From Hermetia illucens (lineage: Eukaryota; Arthropoda; Insecta; Diptera; Stratiomyidae): a stretch of DNA of 64,000 nt. This document shows, one piece after another, positions 1 through 13,700 of the stretch. The stretch spans positions 35,537,199-35,601,198 of the forward strand of contig NC_051852.1 in NCBI RefSeq assembly GCF_905115235.1. Direction: 5' to 3'. The notes beneath the pieces are model-generated. The model saw only the letters and a program-made list of their open reading frames with translations. It did no database searches and was not told the origin of the DNA. Both the position numbers and the translations under genes were made by a program. Within the stretch, counting starts at the first letter, position 1; each line of letters starts with the position of its first letter.

Positions 1-1014
1 CTGTGGCGAGTTCTAAAAAGCGCGGAGAGCGCCGGCGGCGTCATCTATTCGCTCGCATTAACAACTTTCGAAATAAATTTCGAATGTTGCCAATCCTGCT
101 GCGCCACAGATTTAATTAAGGAATCAATATTTAGATTCGTACACCGACTGCGCCACTTAAAAGGATCGGTTTTCGATCATCGTTTCGAAAGAAAAGACTT
201 GGTTCTTTTTCGAGTACAATTTTAATACTGAATCAGATACAATTTTTTTTTGTAGGTTTACACTTACGTTTCTAATATCTACATATTCTTATCTTTTATG
301 GGATTTTCCACATCCTATCTTTATCTTTATCTTATCCTTCTAAAATAACATCCTTCGTATTTGTTATTTCAACGACCTTCGTATATTTCATTATCTTATA
401 CCCTAATTATGTTTTACAACCCATTTGCTAGGTATTGATGACGCATTATTATATTGTGGTGCGTCATCAAGTTGCATTGATGACGTAACTCCCCCCTCGT
501 GGTGCCTCTGACGAAAAAACATCATGAACCCCCAAATTTCTGACTTAATTACTCCTTTGCAGCGTCCGCGTATACAGAAAGAAACCGTACAGTACACGGA
601 CAAGTATTATAGATAGGTGGCTTCATCGTTTGAATTTAAACCAAAGAAATACTAACTGCCATATGAGAATGTTTCAAAATGATTTGAAATCGCTCTATGT
701 TCTTACGATAATCATAAATGGTATACCTGAAATATTACGTGACAACGTCTTACGCTAAGTGTCTTACGGGGCAGTGAGATACAGTTCGCGAAATTTGCTT
801 AGCAAAAATGCATTGACAAAGTAAATATACACATTTTTAATTTAATCAAAAATTATACTAACAATTGAAAAATGCATGCTCCAATTTGAAGTAAAACAGG
901 AATAATAGCAATTTTGAAAAATATGAAGCGGAATTTGCTTAGCCGCACTACAATTAATTGTCGAAATATCTAAATGTAATCGATAGTTTTGAGAATTTTA
1001 AGTTTCTAGTAAAT
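1..1014. other. No gene recognised
   Basis: AT-rich sequence with no convincing reading frame. A short inverted repeat (CTGTGGCG at 1-8, CGCCACAG at 102-109) encloses the first 110 bases and could be part of a mobile element cut by the window edge, but nothing else supports that. Confidence 0.5.
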
Positions 1015-1400
1015 ATTTGGGCCACCACTTTTATTTTTTTTGGAAATTCTGTTTGGCTGTTTTTAAATCCGTTGCTGCTAAATACTGCCGACCATTTGCG
1101 CTAACAAACATTTTCGATTGGATTAAGATCTGGACTTCTGACTTTCCAGTCAAAAAATAGCATTGAGTGAGACGAACTTTTTTTGACGTTTTTACTACAT
1201 GAATTCTTTTATTATTTGTCTGAATTATGAATGCGATGCCATCATTTATCTTTTGAATAGCTAATTAGAACATCGATCAAGATCCCAATAAATCTTTCTG
1301 CCTTCATTTTGTTTATAATAAAACACAATTATAGTTTTCCGTAATAAAAATTAATTACCCATATCATGACCGACGCACGGTTCAATCTTAAGAGGTCATT
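1015..1400 (-). mobile_element. Tc1-like transposase relic
   Basis: On the minus strand the translation carries the Tc1 signature RSPDLNPIENV near 1108-1155, the region of the third catalytic residue (E of PIE). Upstream pieces resemble the RASVMIW and NMNAEKYIEIL blocks of Tc1 transposases near 1290-1390. The frame is interrupted by several stops and I see no catalytic QDN block intact, so this is a dead 3' half of a Tc1 element. I could not find its terminal inverted repeats, so the ends are approximate. Confidence 0.7.
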
Positions 1401-3388
1401 TCAACTGCTCGGTATAAAATTTATGCCGCAGTCTGATTTAGAAAAAGACTTGTTTCTGGCAATATTTCAGTTCAGATAGATAAAAACCTGGATTCTGGTA
1501 GCTTAAATACTTCCCAAAGGGTTTTGTTCTGTTATTCTCCTCACATACATGCGATGGGGAAATTATTTAAATAGCAACGATGGAGTGTGAGATATGTAGC
1601 CATTTTTAGTCACGAAACGTAGATGACATATGATTCGATTAGATTGCCTTTACGATTCAATTAATTCTCTCTCGTTTCTTTGTCCTTTTTCCTCCATCCT
1701 TTCCCCGCTACTACCTCAAAATCACGCGAAACTTGTGTAGGGTTGCCACACTGACCGAACAATTTTATTACCATAATTTGTATTTAGAGATGTACTATTT
1801 ATGTTTATAAAGAAATGAAAGACTTGGTATTTCCTTCCATTTTATAGATATGTGTTAATATATTTCTGAACTTTCTTGTCATGTTTTAGAAAATAGAGAT
1901 ATAATTTTAAGTTAATTTATTTGTCTGTTGTTGCCTTTATTCTGTGAATAAAACTTGAAATTAAAGATAATTTGTTGGCCCACATGTCAAAAATATCTTT
2001 AAACTTTCTTATGAATTCTACAATTGCATTGTACTCTTCTTATTGAGATGATTTAATTCAAGGCCTTGATGTTAACCTTAGTTTACTCCTAGTGCAAATA
2101 TTTGTTCTTACCCTATAAGGATTAATAATAAATTTATTTCTCTAGCCATTGAAAACGATTGTTTTAGTTCTAAGGTGTCTTTAAATTATTCAATAAATCT
2201 GCTTGTATTCCAATCATAAAATTGTACTTTTTATTATGCAATTCTCTAACTTTCCAGCGAACCATAGCCTATGGTTTACCTTTTTTTCAGTGGTTGAATT
2301 TCTCCAAATAAATTTTTCAACTATTATACTATTTACAATTCTAGGTCCGTAAATTTGGATGCAAGTTATTTTTTACATTATACGAATATTATATTGAATT
2401 GCTAAAGAATTTAACGACATTCTTCCAAGCTTATTAATGATTAAATATATATTTTATGATACTGTCTTTTGTTTTAATCACAGCTGCAATTGTTTTGGGT
2501 ATCGTTTGGCATAACATTTCATCAAAATCGTCCGAAATGTCATTATCATTTTGTTTAATGAATTGTGGGAGTCCTGAGTCCGCCATGCACTTAATGGCGG
2601 ACTGGACCAATTGGAAGGAAACGTTCTTCGTCTGGTTATAGCCCTCTGTTCTGGGCTAGATTCAAAATTTATACAAAAATTTGGTGTGTTTATTACTGAT
2701 AATCTCAGCATTTTCCGGTTCATAAACGGTCATACTTTTTCTATGTGGTTCAAATCCGAACCCTTTTTAAGGTTTTGTGTGAAACTCGGAAACGACTGTC
2801 AGGAAATTTTGTGAGAAAGTGTGATTTGTGAATCATTTCCATACAGTAAGTGGCGCCATTTTGAATTGAATTTGAAAGGGTCTTCATACATGCGAAGGGG
2901 GGGTATACATTTTTTTTCACAGAGGTATCAAATAAATGGGCTCGACCTGTACTTTTCGAAACTGATCTTATTTCTGATACTAAGTAAAATATAGGGGAGT
3001 CATGGCGTAAAATGTGTGCTCAAATAAAGTTAATATTACATTTTACAAATTTGTATTTCCCATGAATTTATTGCACTCAAGTCATGTATGAACGGTATAT
3101 TTGGAGTTTGGAATAAATGTATCAAAGATTATTCTGAATTTTTAGGTATGTACGAATGGAGCAACGTCCATCGAAAGTTTCACGGTATTCCGTTGTTTAG
3201 ACATGAAAAGGATTGTATGCCTAGATTCTCTTTCCAAGGCTTTGCTTGTGAATAAAAAACGGGAAAAACATGGAGCACTTAAAAGAAAAGCTCTACGACT
3301 GAAACGAGAATCTTTCTGGAATTTCCCTTTACCAGGCTTCTATAGTGGGCACAACGCAATTGTCAATGATTTTCTATTCTTTCTGCAT
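1401..3388. other. AT-rich DNA, no gene recognised
   Basis: No open frame here looks coding. The only structure I can point to is a perfect 10-bp stem with a 7-base loop at 2577-2586/2594-2603 (AGTCCGCCAT and its complement). A similar CCGCCAT...ACTTAATGG motif occurs in the dispersed repeats near 34.4 and 42.7 kb, so this may be the edge of that repeat family. Confidence 0.4.
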
Positions 3389-3625
3389 TCATCATCATCA
3401 TCGGCGCAACAACCGGTATCCGGTCTAGGCCTGCCTTAATAAGGAACTCCAGACATCCCGGTTTTGCGCCGAGGTCCACCAATTCGATATCCCTAAAAAC
3501 TGTCTGGCGTCATGATCTACGCCATCGCTCCATCTCAGGCAGAGTCTGCCCCGTCTTCTTTTTCTACCATAGATATTGCCCATATAGACTTTGCAGGCTG
3601 GATCATCCTCATCCATACGGATTAA

Positions 3626-4462
3626 GGGGGTCATCCCGTGTGAAGGACGTTTTTCTTTGGTTATTTTTAGAAATTTTTTGTGAAGAACTGGGTAAAGGTA
3701 CAAGTACGAATTTTGCACCGGAGATTTTTTAATATCTTGCGCGTGCATAGTAATCTCAGAGCAATTTATACACCCATCTAGAAAAAAAGGAGCTTTTCTG
3801 CTGCCACGCTAGAGGGCGCTGCGATTTTCTTAAAGAATGTACAGACTTAACTACAATCTGCAAACTAGGATTATTAAAAAATATTGAAAGCTAAATTTTT
3901 GGTGTGGTGTTAAACTTTTTTTTTGTGAATTTTGGTGTTTTTTCACGGCTTCTTCAATGAATAAAAAAACTACTGAATGAATCGCAATTATCCTAGTTTG
4001 CGGACCGTAGAAATATGTTCTGAATAAGTCGTAAAAATTTCAAAAAATTTGGTTGGATTGATTTTGGGCTATGGTGGCAGCCGATCTTCAACATGCAGTT
4101 TCGAGAAAAACGGATTTAAAAAGTAGAATGCGATTTTTAGTCATAAAACCTTAACTGACCATTAATCTGTTATACCTAGTCCATAAACCTTAGGTTTCTT
4201 GAGGATACACATGTACAGCCTTGGCTTCAATTCTTGTCCTTTTAGCGAAGCCATTCAAACGTCATTCGGACCGATAAATACGAGCTTTATTACGGCGATC
4301 GATACAAATCTGACATGTGACTTATCACGTGTTTAACACTATAATTTCCGAACGACTCCGAATATCAAAAAATCACTTTACCCATATATTCTACACTATA
4401 TCTAGATACAACTGATGCCAAAAAAAATCGATTCCGCGAATCCGACACATGGGATGACCCCC
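3626..4462. mobile_element. TTAA-flanked Kolobok-like MITE inside LINE A
   Basis: An 837-bp element with inverted ends GGGGGTCATCCCGTGT (left) and ACATGGGATGACCCCC (right), flanked on both sides by TTAA (3622-3625, 4463-4466). It interrupts the LINE A tail: the reading frame resumes on the other side. Its sequence matches both ends of the 2-kb element at 36964-38980 but lacks the transposase middle, so it is an internal-deletion derivative. TTAA duplication plus G-rich ends plus the transposase of the long copy point to the Kolobok superfamily. PiggyBac also uses TTAA but has a different transposase. Confidence 0.8.
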
Positions 4463-4618
4463 TTAAGTTACCCGCCCACCTGGGGCCAAAAATTCTTCGG
4501 AGGATTTTTCTCTCGAACGCAGCCAAGAGTTTGTAATTTTTCTTGCTAAGCACCCAAGTTTCCGAGGAATACATGAGGACTGGCAAGATCATTGTCTTGT
4601 ACAGTAAGAGCTTTGATC

Positions 4619-6997
4619 CTATGGTGAGACGTTTCGAGCGGAACAGTTTTTGTAAGGTGAAAAAGGCTCTGTTGGCTGCCAACAACCGTGCAACCGTAGA
4701 TATGTAGCCCAAGATCTCGCGCCAATCGCCGCCTGCTCGATCTGGACGAAGGCAGTTTGTACGTCTCGGGTTGTTCTTCCCAAGATGCTGATATTGCCAG
4801 CATAGACCAGTAGTTGGGTGGACTTAAAGAGGATCGTACCTCTTACCTCTCTTACCTCAGCATCACGGATCACTTTCTCGAAGACCAGGTTAAAGAGGAC
4901 GCATGATAGGACAACCCCTTGCCGTAGACCGTTGTTGATGTCGAATAGTCTTGAGAGTGATCCAGCTGCTTTTATCTGGCCTCGCACATTGGTCAGGATC
5001 AGTCTACTCAGTCTTATCAATTTCGTCGGGATACCGAATTCTCTCATGGCCGTGTACAGTTTTACCCTGGGTATGCTACCATAGGCGGGATTAAAGTCGA
5101 TGAAAATATGGTACAAATGATGTCCATATTCTAACAGTTTTTCCATCCCTTGCCGCAGAGAGATAATCTGATCTGTTGCTGATTTGCCTGGAATGAAGCC
5201 TCTTTGGTATGGGCCAATGATGTTCTGGACGTATGGGGCTATCCGGCCTAGCAAAATAGAGAAGAATATCTTATGGATGGTACTCAGCAACGTGGTACCT
5301 CTATAATTGCTGCACTGTGTGATATCTCCCTTTTTATGTATGAGACAGATAATGCCTCGTTGCACATCGTCAGGCATTGAATCGCTGTCCCATACCTTGA
5401 GCACAAGCTGATGAACCACTTGGTGTAACTGGTCGCCTACATATTTAACTAATTCGGCTGTAATTCCATCGGCTCCTGGCGACTTATGATTTTTAAGCCG
5501 ATGAATTGCACGGACTGTTTCTTCGATGCTTGATGGTGGTAACATTTGTCCGTCGTCTTCAGTTGGAGGGACCTCCAACTCGACGATGTTCTGGTTGTTC
5601 AGTAGTTCATCAAAGTACTCAACCCATCGCTCCAATATGCCCATTCTGTCGGAAATCAGATTTCCCTCTTTGTCTCAGCAGGATGAGCATCGTGGTGTAT
5701 AAGGCTTCATCCTGCTGACTTGTTGGTAAAACTTCCGCGCCTGGTGCGGTTGTTCCCTGTACTTTCCGAGTTCACAGACTTGTTGGTTCTCCCAGGCTTC
5801 CTTTTTCCGTCTGTGAAATCGCTCCTCCGCTCGACGGAGTTCGTGATAAGTCTCTGCGCGTGCCCGCGTTCTTTGAGAATGCAACATTACTCGGTATGCA
5901 GCATTCTTCCGTTCCGTTGCTAGCTTACATTCATCATCGTTCTGACTTTTTTTGCGCCCAAGTATCTTTGTAGCCGTATCAATGATAACGTTCTTCAGGT
6001 GGTTGTGAAGATCATTTGTTGATGCTTCATCTCCAGGACCTCTGTTGACTGCGGTTATTGCGGCATCCATTTCCCTGTTATAGGTGTCGCGGAGGGCTGT
6101 GTTGTGGATGGTTTCAGCATTTACTCTCACCTGATTGTCAGAGAGGATTGTAGGTGGTGTCGTAATTCGAGCTCGGAGCACCATGCCAACGAGATAGTGG
6201 TCCGAGTCTATATTGGCCGCCCTATATGTTCTGACATTCATCAAGGCTGAGGGGTGGCGGCGTTCAATCAACACGTGGTCAATTTGGCTGAAAGTGGTCC
6301 CGTCTGGAGAGGCCCACGTATATTTGTGGACCGCTTTCCACGCAAACCAGGTACTTCCAACAACCATTTCGTGTGATACTGCTAACTGGATAATCCGCAA
6401 TCCGTTCTCATTGGTACCCCTATGTAGGCTATGGGAGCCAACGTATCGCCTGAATACGGGCTCCGTCCCTACTTGACTGTTGAAATCTCCAAGTATGATT
6501 TTGATATCATACTTGGGACAGGTTTCGAGGGTCCGCTCAACTGCCTCGTAGAAGGTATCCTTCTCCGACTCTGCAGTCTCCTCTGTAGGGGCGTGAACGT
6601 TAATGAGGCTTATATTTCTAAACTTGCCTCGCAAACGCCTTTCGCTTATATTTTCAAAGCCGATAACAGCAGGTTTCATTTTTTGGCTGATTAAGAAACG
6701 TACTCCGAGCACATGGTTTATTGGATGGCCGCTATAATATATGGTGTAGCGGCTCTTCTCCAGGAAACCGGTCCCTGTCCATCGCATCTCTTGTAACGCT
6801 GTTACATCAGCCTTATATTGGGACAGGGTATCGGCTAGCTGCTCAGCAGCATTCGGTCTGTACAGGCACGTTCCATGAGAAAATGCACAAATCCGTTGTC
6901 GTTGTCGGGTTCGTCGTTGTAAGATCCATCTTGTCCGAGGCTCCTTTCGTGGCCTCATAACATCGGTTTTCCGTGTAGGGTTGTCAGCCCTACCCAA
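4619..6997 (-). pseudogene. LINE A endonuclease-reverse transcriptase ORF, inactive
   Basis: Two long frames (6997-5675 and 5644-4619) lie in the same register and are separated by a single in-frame TGA at 5675-5677, so this was one EN-RT polyprotein. Endonuclease motifs seen: LQEMRWTG, ILGDFNSQVG, and SQIDHVL followed by NIDSDHYLVG. RT motifs seen: KSPGADGI, YQRGFIPGKSATDQ and GLRQG. The catalytic box that should read YADD or FADD reads YAGN, so the second catalytic aspartate is lost. A frameshift near 4700 leads into the C-terminal tail (VLMYSSETW, FERKILRRIFGP). The copy cannot be active. Confidence 0.85.
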
Positions 6998-7100
6998 CCC
7001 TTAACCTGGAAGACCAGTTGGTACATTTTGTCCCGTTTTTAGGCGCGGGAGACTCGCCTTCATCCTCCTTCAGCATTTTTTCATAAAGAAAGAACTCCCA

Positions 7101-7792
7101 ACGATCACCACGTGGAAGTGGAGATAGGGTTTGATAGTAGAGCTGTTGGTGTTAGTTCAGCAGGCGTTTCCCAGGTTTTATGCTCCATCGTGTGTAGCAA
7201 TACACGTTTTGCCCTGGGACCTATACTACCCTTTGATCGCCTTCCATATAATAGTGCTGTTTAAGGAGGCGGAAAGTGGAGCTGTTAGGATTTTTTTTAT
7301 GGTGTTTTATTATTGTTTATACGGTTGTGCGTGATAAATCCTCTTCCGATAGATGAAGTCGAACAACCGCGAATTTTAAAATCATAAATTTATCCTCCAT
7401 TGTAGCTGTTTTTTACTCTCTTCTTCACTTTACTATTACTGTCTTGTTTAGGTGGCATAGTTAGATTAAAATTCACTTAGATATGTATGTAAAAACAAAA
7501 ACTGACAAAAATGCGAATAAAACTAATGTATTGCGTCTTGATTGATAAACGAAATCAGCGGCATGTGCGGTGTAATACCCGCTTGCCAACACCGCGTCCC
7601 GCCGGCCCCACGCCTGTATTAGTTTTGAGGGGGTTTCTTCCAATTGCTTAGAAAAGGGGTTCCAAATAAAACTCATCGTTCGATTTTACAATATTTCAAT
7701 TATTATTTTTCTTACTTTATAAACATACTTAATATGCTTCGTATAAGTTATAAATGTTAAGATTATTTGTATTTACACTTTATCATTGCATA
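7101..7792. other. Ssu72 3' flank, no gene recognised
   Basis: Sequence between the LINE A 5' end and the Ssu72 stop codon. It should contain the Ssu72 3' untranslated region. I see no canonical AATAAA on the minus strand close to the stop and no other gene. Confidence 0.4.
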
Positions 7793-10700
7793 TTAATAAA
7801 ATAAAATGCTATGCAAAACAGCCCGCTGTCGTGTACTCTCGAAATCATGAAGTAATTCATCAATATCATTATCCAGATCATCTGATTTTGAAAGCTAGAA
7901 AATAGAAAAATTTTGTTCATTAGCAGGTGAGTGTATAATTTACAAAAAAAAAGTTACGGGTTTGGAGGAAAGATAATTGACAAATATTAAAACATTGTAA
8001 TCAAGAAAGAAATGCAACTTGCATTAGAAACAAAGCACTGATTGGTCTTCATAGCTAATCTGAAGTGTGGTCAATATGGGGTGACCCTATAAGCGTGTTC
8101 AACAGATGTTAAACGAGTCCTGTTTATACCTTATATGACGATGCATTCAGAATTTAGGGAAAAAGTTGAGAGAGAAAGGGCTGCAATTGAGGTATAATCT
8201 CATTTGGCAAAGAAACCTTCCCTTTGAAGCGTTTATTCGTTTAAAATAAAAATCGATGCTGACTATAAATCTAACAACAAATTCAATGACCATTATTTTC
8301 AAAGAAAGCCTCATTACGTCGAATTTTTAAGACAATTTGATAGCAGACGTTTCATCAAGTTACGTTGGTATCATTAAGGAAACTCGAAGTATACACATCT
8401 ATGGTTTGTTATTAATACAGGATAAGGAGCTTAGTAATCAAATGACCTAAAACCAATTAATGCTATCGCATTGTTATTTTTGATTATCCCAGATCATGTG
8501 GTGGTGATTATCCCAGAATCGACGCATTCCAATTTCATTTAATATGACAATGGCTGAAAAATAGTGTTGTTTATTTTGTTGCACAGAAACGCAAGGATTA
8601 GCTTAACGAGTTTTCACGTTTGCGCCTACTAAAGAAATCATATTTTTGGAAACCTTTGGTAGTGCTATTTGAGGAGTAATCAAAGAAAAGTATATTCTTT
8701 CTGGAGTTAGCATGTCCTGCTTCTGTATTTCTTTCCGACAATGTGGATTTTGAATTCAAATATTTTTCAATAATATATTTTACCATTGTAATCATATCAC
8801 AAATTAAAAAAGCTCCTATTGTGGCGTCTTCATGATTGTCTTGAACTTCTAAATTGATGAGGTGAACAGGCTGATTGTAAACTGGCTCTTGAGATTCCAT
8901 GAAGTCGATAACCTGGAAAAAAAATATGGAAATATTGAACAAAGAATTTAACAATTTTAAGAACTTCCAAATAGTATATCAGTAAGATACTGACCTGATC
9001 ATAAACCCTCTCTTCTACGGTCACAATGATGTCGAAACGTTCTTTACAGGTTTGAAAACGTTCAGGGCATCGTTTTATTCGACGATTTCTATCCAGCATG
9101 TGCAATAATCCGTTTTGGGTGTAGCTAAATGGCTGGGTTAAGAAAACTTTTTTTTTGGAAATTTAATAGATTATTCTGTGAACAGTAAACAATTGACAAT
9201 GAGCGATATATTGAACATTCAGAATCCTTACAAATTACATAGTTGCTAAACCCAACTTTTAGTTAAATCTTTCAAAGGAAATCACTATCTATTGAGGATT
9301 ATTTACTAATGGTAGAGAGGAAAGGAAAGTTGAAAAATTGGGGAAATTCATTCGCAAACTCTGTGTTTGCTTTCATGGGACAACTTGTTGATAAGTTTTG
9401 TTTACATTGTACCATGGACGCTCTATAAGTACTAAATGACTATCATTTTTGGAGCTTGCAATTCCAAATTTCTATCTGATAATAGGCAAATGAGTCTAAT
9501 TCAGAACAAGTAGTTCAATGTAAGGAAAAATCAAACTACCGTCGAATCTTCCCAATCGAAATACCTTTAAATCGAATTATTCTGGAACTTTTCGGCCTTT
9601 CATTGACCTGCCCGTCAATTTTCTAATCTCCAAGTCCACTTAGTCGACGTATTTTTTCTTAACTTTTGAGGAAATATTTCATACATAATAATTCCTTTAA
9701 GTCGAAATCGAAGGATTGATGCCGCGGTGCAAATCACAAATCTTTCTGTATTCAGGTATGTAAATGTATATTAACAAACTAACGTGCGATATAGAAATTT
9801 CAATGAAAAAATAGTTCTCCCCGGAAAAGTTTCACTCCGGGCCTAGTTTTTGCATAATGTCTATGTAGAATGGTATGTTATCTCCCATTTGAACAAATAT
9901 GGGCCAAAGTTTGAAAATGCAAGTATCACAAGGAACAGAGTATGCCAATATCAAACAGTTAAGGGGATCACCCCGCGTGTCGGATCCGCAGAATCGATTT
10001 TTTTTTTTGGCATCGATTGTATCTAGATATAGTGTAGAATATATGGGCAGTGTTTTTTTGATATTCGGAGTCGTTCGGAAATCATAATATTAAACACATG
10101 ATAAGTCACATGGCATATGTCGACTGCCGTAATAAAGCGCGTATTTATCGGTCCGAATAAGGTTGGAATGACTTCGCTAAAAGGACAAGAATTGAAGTCA
10201 AGGCTGTACATGTATTTCTTGAAGAAACCTAACCTAACGGGCTAGGTAAAAGCAGATAAATAGTCAGTTAAGGAGTCATGGCTAAAAATCGCATTCTACT
10301 TTTTAAAATAATAAAAAACTTGTTGTTTCTTTTTCGCTGGTGTAAATATTTATTCTCGTAAATACCGATATTTAGGGAACCACTTGTTCCCTTCATCAGT
10401 GCTAACAAGTCTGCTCCTCAGACTTCCGTTAGCACTGATGAAGGGATCAAGTGGTCCCCGAAATATCGGTTTTTGCAAGAATAAATATCCACCCCAGCGA
10501 AAAAGAAACAAGTTTTTTATTATTTCAAATAATTAATCGTTGGGAAGACCGCATAATTACACTCAGGTTGCCCAATATATTTCCTCGTACATGATCAATA
10601 GTTTTTTTTTTACTACAATAATAATTTTTGAGTCCTAAATAATGAACAGAAAGCAAACGAACAAAAGAGCCTAAATTGCATTATTGCCGCCCTTGAAAGC

Positions 10701-13700
10701 GGCATGTAAATGTAACGAATTACCTGATTGATTAACAACAAAATTGTATTAAAAGGATGAACATAAATATAGCATTATTTCGAATGGAAATTGGTCAATT
10801 TATAGTCATAACTAAATCTAACTCAAGCGGTAGAAAACTAATCTGAAAGCTCTGTCCATTTAATAGAAATAGAAATTTAAAAAATCTAAAGTATTCGGCA
10901 TTGGCGCCGTGGAATCATCCCCTTTGTCCCCCCTCCACCGACGAAAATAAGGAAAACACGACCCTAGTGGTTACAAATCCTCGCATTGAGAAGCTCTCCT
11001 CTAAGGATACGGTAGAACGTGCTCATAAAATGTTTATGATGAATTTACGGAACTGTAGTCATCTGAAGTGCTATGTTTTTTTTATGACTTCAGGCCTGTG
11101 TTTTACGGACTACGCTACCCGAGGCTGTGTTCTAAGAGAAACTTTGCTGCAAGATCCTCAGGGTGGTGTGGAAAATTTGTACTTTGTACTGCATTGTATT
11201 TTTCACTGGTGAATCAAAATGGAAACAAGTCGGGAAACCGGAAGCTCGGCGCTTCAGGTATAAAAGATTTTGTGTATTTCTTTAATAAAGAGATTTGAGC
11301 GTGCATTTGCCCCATTAGTATGTAGCACGTAACATATGCATATATTATGTGAGAATATCCACTTTCAAGTGATATTGACATTCAAAGTCTTTAATTTGCA
11401 CAGAAGCGAAAGTTTTGACCTATTATAACTTTGTTAGGTGCGATTTTCACCAAAATTTGGTACGATTATGCTCTATCTGTAGCCTACATTGCTGCATTTC
11501 GTGATTCTACGAGCAACTTAAGAGAGGTTTTCCTGCCAATAATTAAAAATTATAGTAATGTACTATTATTAACTTTATTTGAACAGGTATTGGTATGGAG
11601 GGTATTTCGGAGCCTAGGCACCATACAGCCTCTTCACTTTTTTTCAGATTTTTGGGTTAAGTAGTTTCTGAGAATGTGTCCATTAAAGAAACTATCATTT
11701 TCAACCCCCCACACTCCCCACCTTTTCCAACAAATGTCAAAACTAAGACCGGCTTCGGAAAGTACTAACTGAAACCTTTAATTTGATACCCCACATGACT
11801 ATATTTGTGTTTACAAAAAACCTTAAAAAAATGGACGGTACAATTGAAGCGGAAGTTTTCTCAGATACACATAACGTTTTCCAGGTAGAAATACTGTCGA
11901 AACGGGAGTCTTCTCGCCAGAAGGTGCATAATCAGATTTCCAAAGAAGATACAACTATATAGACTGGCAGTCAAATCGCTACTAAATCTTTACGTTGGAT
12001 GGTGGCATCCTCCTACCTGGTGAATTACTGTAAGGTCGACTTTATGGCCGACCTTACACGATCAATATTTCATCAGCCTGCCATAAGCCAATCCATCACA
12101 AATAAACTGATGGACTGATGTGTTTAGTATAAACAAGGCAACAAAAAAAAAAAACACTTTTGTGGCATATATTTAAAATCCTAACCATTCGAAAGTCATG
12201 TTTCGATTAGCAACTGCACTAGACTCAACTTATAAGTCCATCAGCCATTACCATAAAAAAGACGATCAGTTTGCCATAGTTTTATCATTCAGACTGATCC
12301 TCCTCTGAATTTTCGGAAATAAGAAAATCAAATCAAACTGAAAGCTCCGCTGGCATGTAAAGTTAATATCATTGAAATAGAAAAATAAAATGTATTGACT
12401 TATATCCTTACCAATCGATATTCGAAATTGGATTTCATAAAATTCTGGATTTCGTCAATATTCATCATCGTTTTCAATTCCCATATGATTCTGCATCGCA
12501 GATGCTCAATTTGTTGGCTATTTGTACTTTGTACTTATTATTAATAAACCATGAGTTGGTCAGAGTTGTTTGCAACGACAGTTCGTACAATTTAAGTTAC
12601 GATATTTCCGGCTGACGAATATAAGGCTAGCTTTAGTTACAACAAAAGAGTAAAACAGTCAAATCAAAGGTGGCTCTATGGTTATGAAACGCACCACCAT
12701 TGTCTCTCTTATACAAAAGAACTAGAAGCTCCAATAAGCTAATCGGACGAACAACAGGAACATTTTTAGTCAAAGGCAAGCGACCATCTAGTAAATTCCT
12801 CATAGGAAAAGTGATATAGTCATACCGGACCATCAGGTAACATTGAAGTAGGCGCAGTAATCACAATGTTTTGTCGCTCAGAACAAAATTATAATGGACA
12901 GATTATATCGGAGACGGTCACATCAAGACTTACGCTAATTTAATGGAAGCGAAATCTTACAGTGAAAACTTCACTATAAGTAAAACGGAATGTGTAAACC
13001 ATGTGCAAAACCGAATGGGAAAACACTTACCCGATTTGGTAAATACGACTTCTGAAGATTAATTCGTGAAAACAGGAAAAAAATCAGGTGGAACGTGGCA
13101 AAGTAAAATACTTGGAAGCACAGGAAAACTTACTGGAAAAGTATTCGACACTTGAGGCGATACTACGGAGCATCAATAATGCATCATTTTAATTCGGTCG
13201 AGAGAATGAAAAATGCAATCTGGGCCACGTACTAAGGACCAGCCGACACCCGATAATCCTCAACCCGATATATGCATGAGCAACGAGAATTCATGGTGTC
13301 GTTATCAAAAAGCTCTGGCCACAACAGTTGTGTAGAATTTCCAGCACAATTACACTACACTTCCAGAAGATGTCATCCAAGCTATAAAACCAATTTATGA
13401 AGATTTGGGCAAGGAAGAACTTCTTGAAAGGTGTCTTTGAGGTTTTTTACCCAAAATGCAAGCGAAAGTTTGAACTAACTCATTTGGAGAATCGCATGAA
13501 AAAAAAATTATCAGACAGTAAACAAATTGTTGAAATTGCATAGTTACATCCATATTTAATGAAGGTGCTGGTGCTTGCCTCGCCTTTTACCCTTTGGCCG
13601 AGCGCTTACGGACACGAACGATTACAGGACAGCTGTCGCATCAACAGGGCCGATGTTCGAGTTGAGCAACATGGTAACGAGCCAAAATAAAGCAAAGACT

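Larger units (their letters stand above)
3389..7100 (-). mobile_element. EN-RT non-LTR retrotransposon, family A
   Basis: A nearly full LINE of the type often mislabelled craniofacial development protein 2-like (RTE-like; clade uncertain). Minus-strand order: 5' leader, apurinic endonuclease (about 6800-6150), linker, reverse transcriptase (5600-4700), C-terminal tail ending at 3425. The 3' end at 3389-3404 is a run of ATC/GAT triplets, as expected of elements that end in short simple repeats rather than poly-A. The tail is split by a TTAA-flanked DNA element (3626-4462). The 5' boundary is not sharp. Other pieces of this family lie at 29470-30235, 42870-43140 and 55360-55785. Confidence 0.85.

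Noticed and set aside
8598-8783. Basic C-terminal extension of Ssu72 (ends RRKRENSLS)
   Set aside because: It is read-through of the exon 3 donor. The exon at 7894-7793 restores the conserved family ending and normal length.
9540-9730. Possible pogo/Tigger-like end (repeated TCGAA and AAGTCGA strings)
   Set aside because: No matching opposite end, no TA flank and no coding remnant found.
12030-12057. Hairpin with 9-bp stem (GTAAGGTCG and complement)
   Set aside because: A short isolated palindrome with a 10-base loop; no sign of a terminator, operator or element end.
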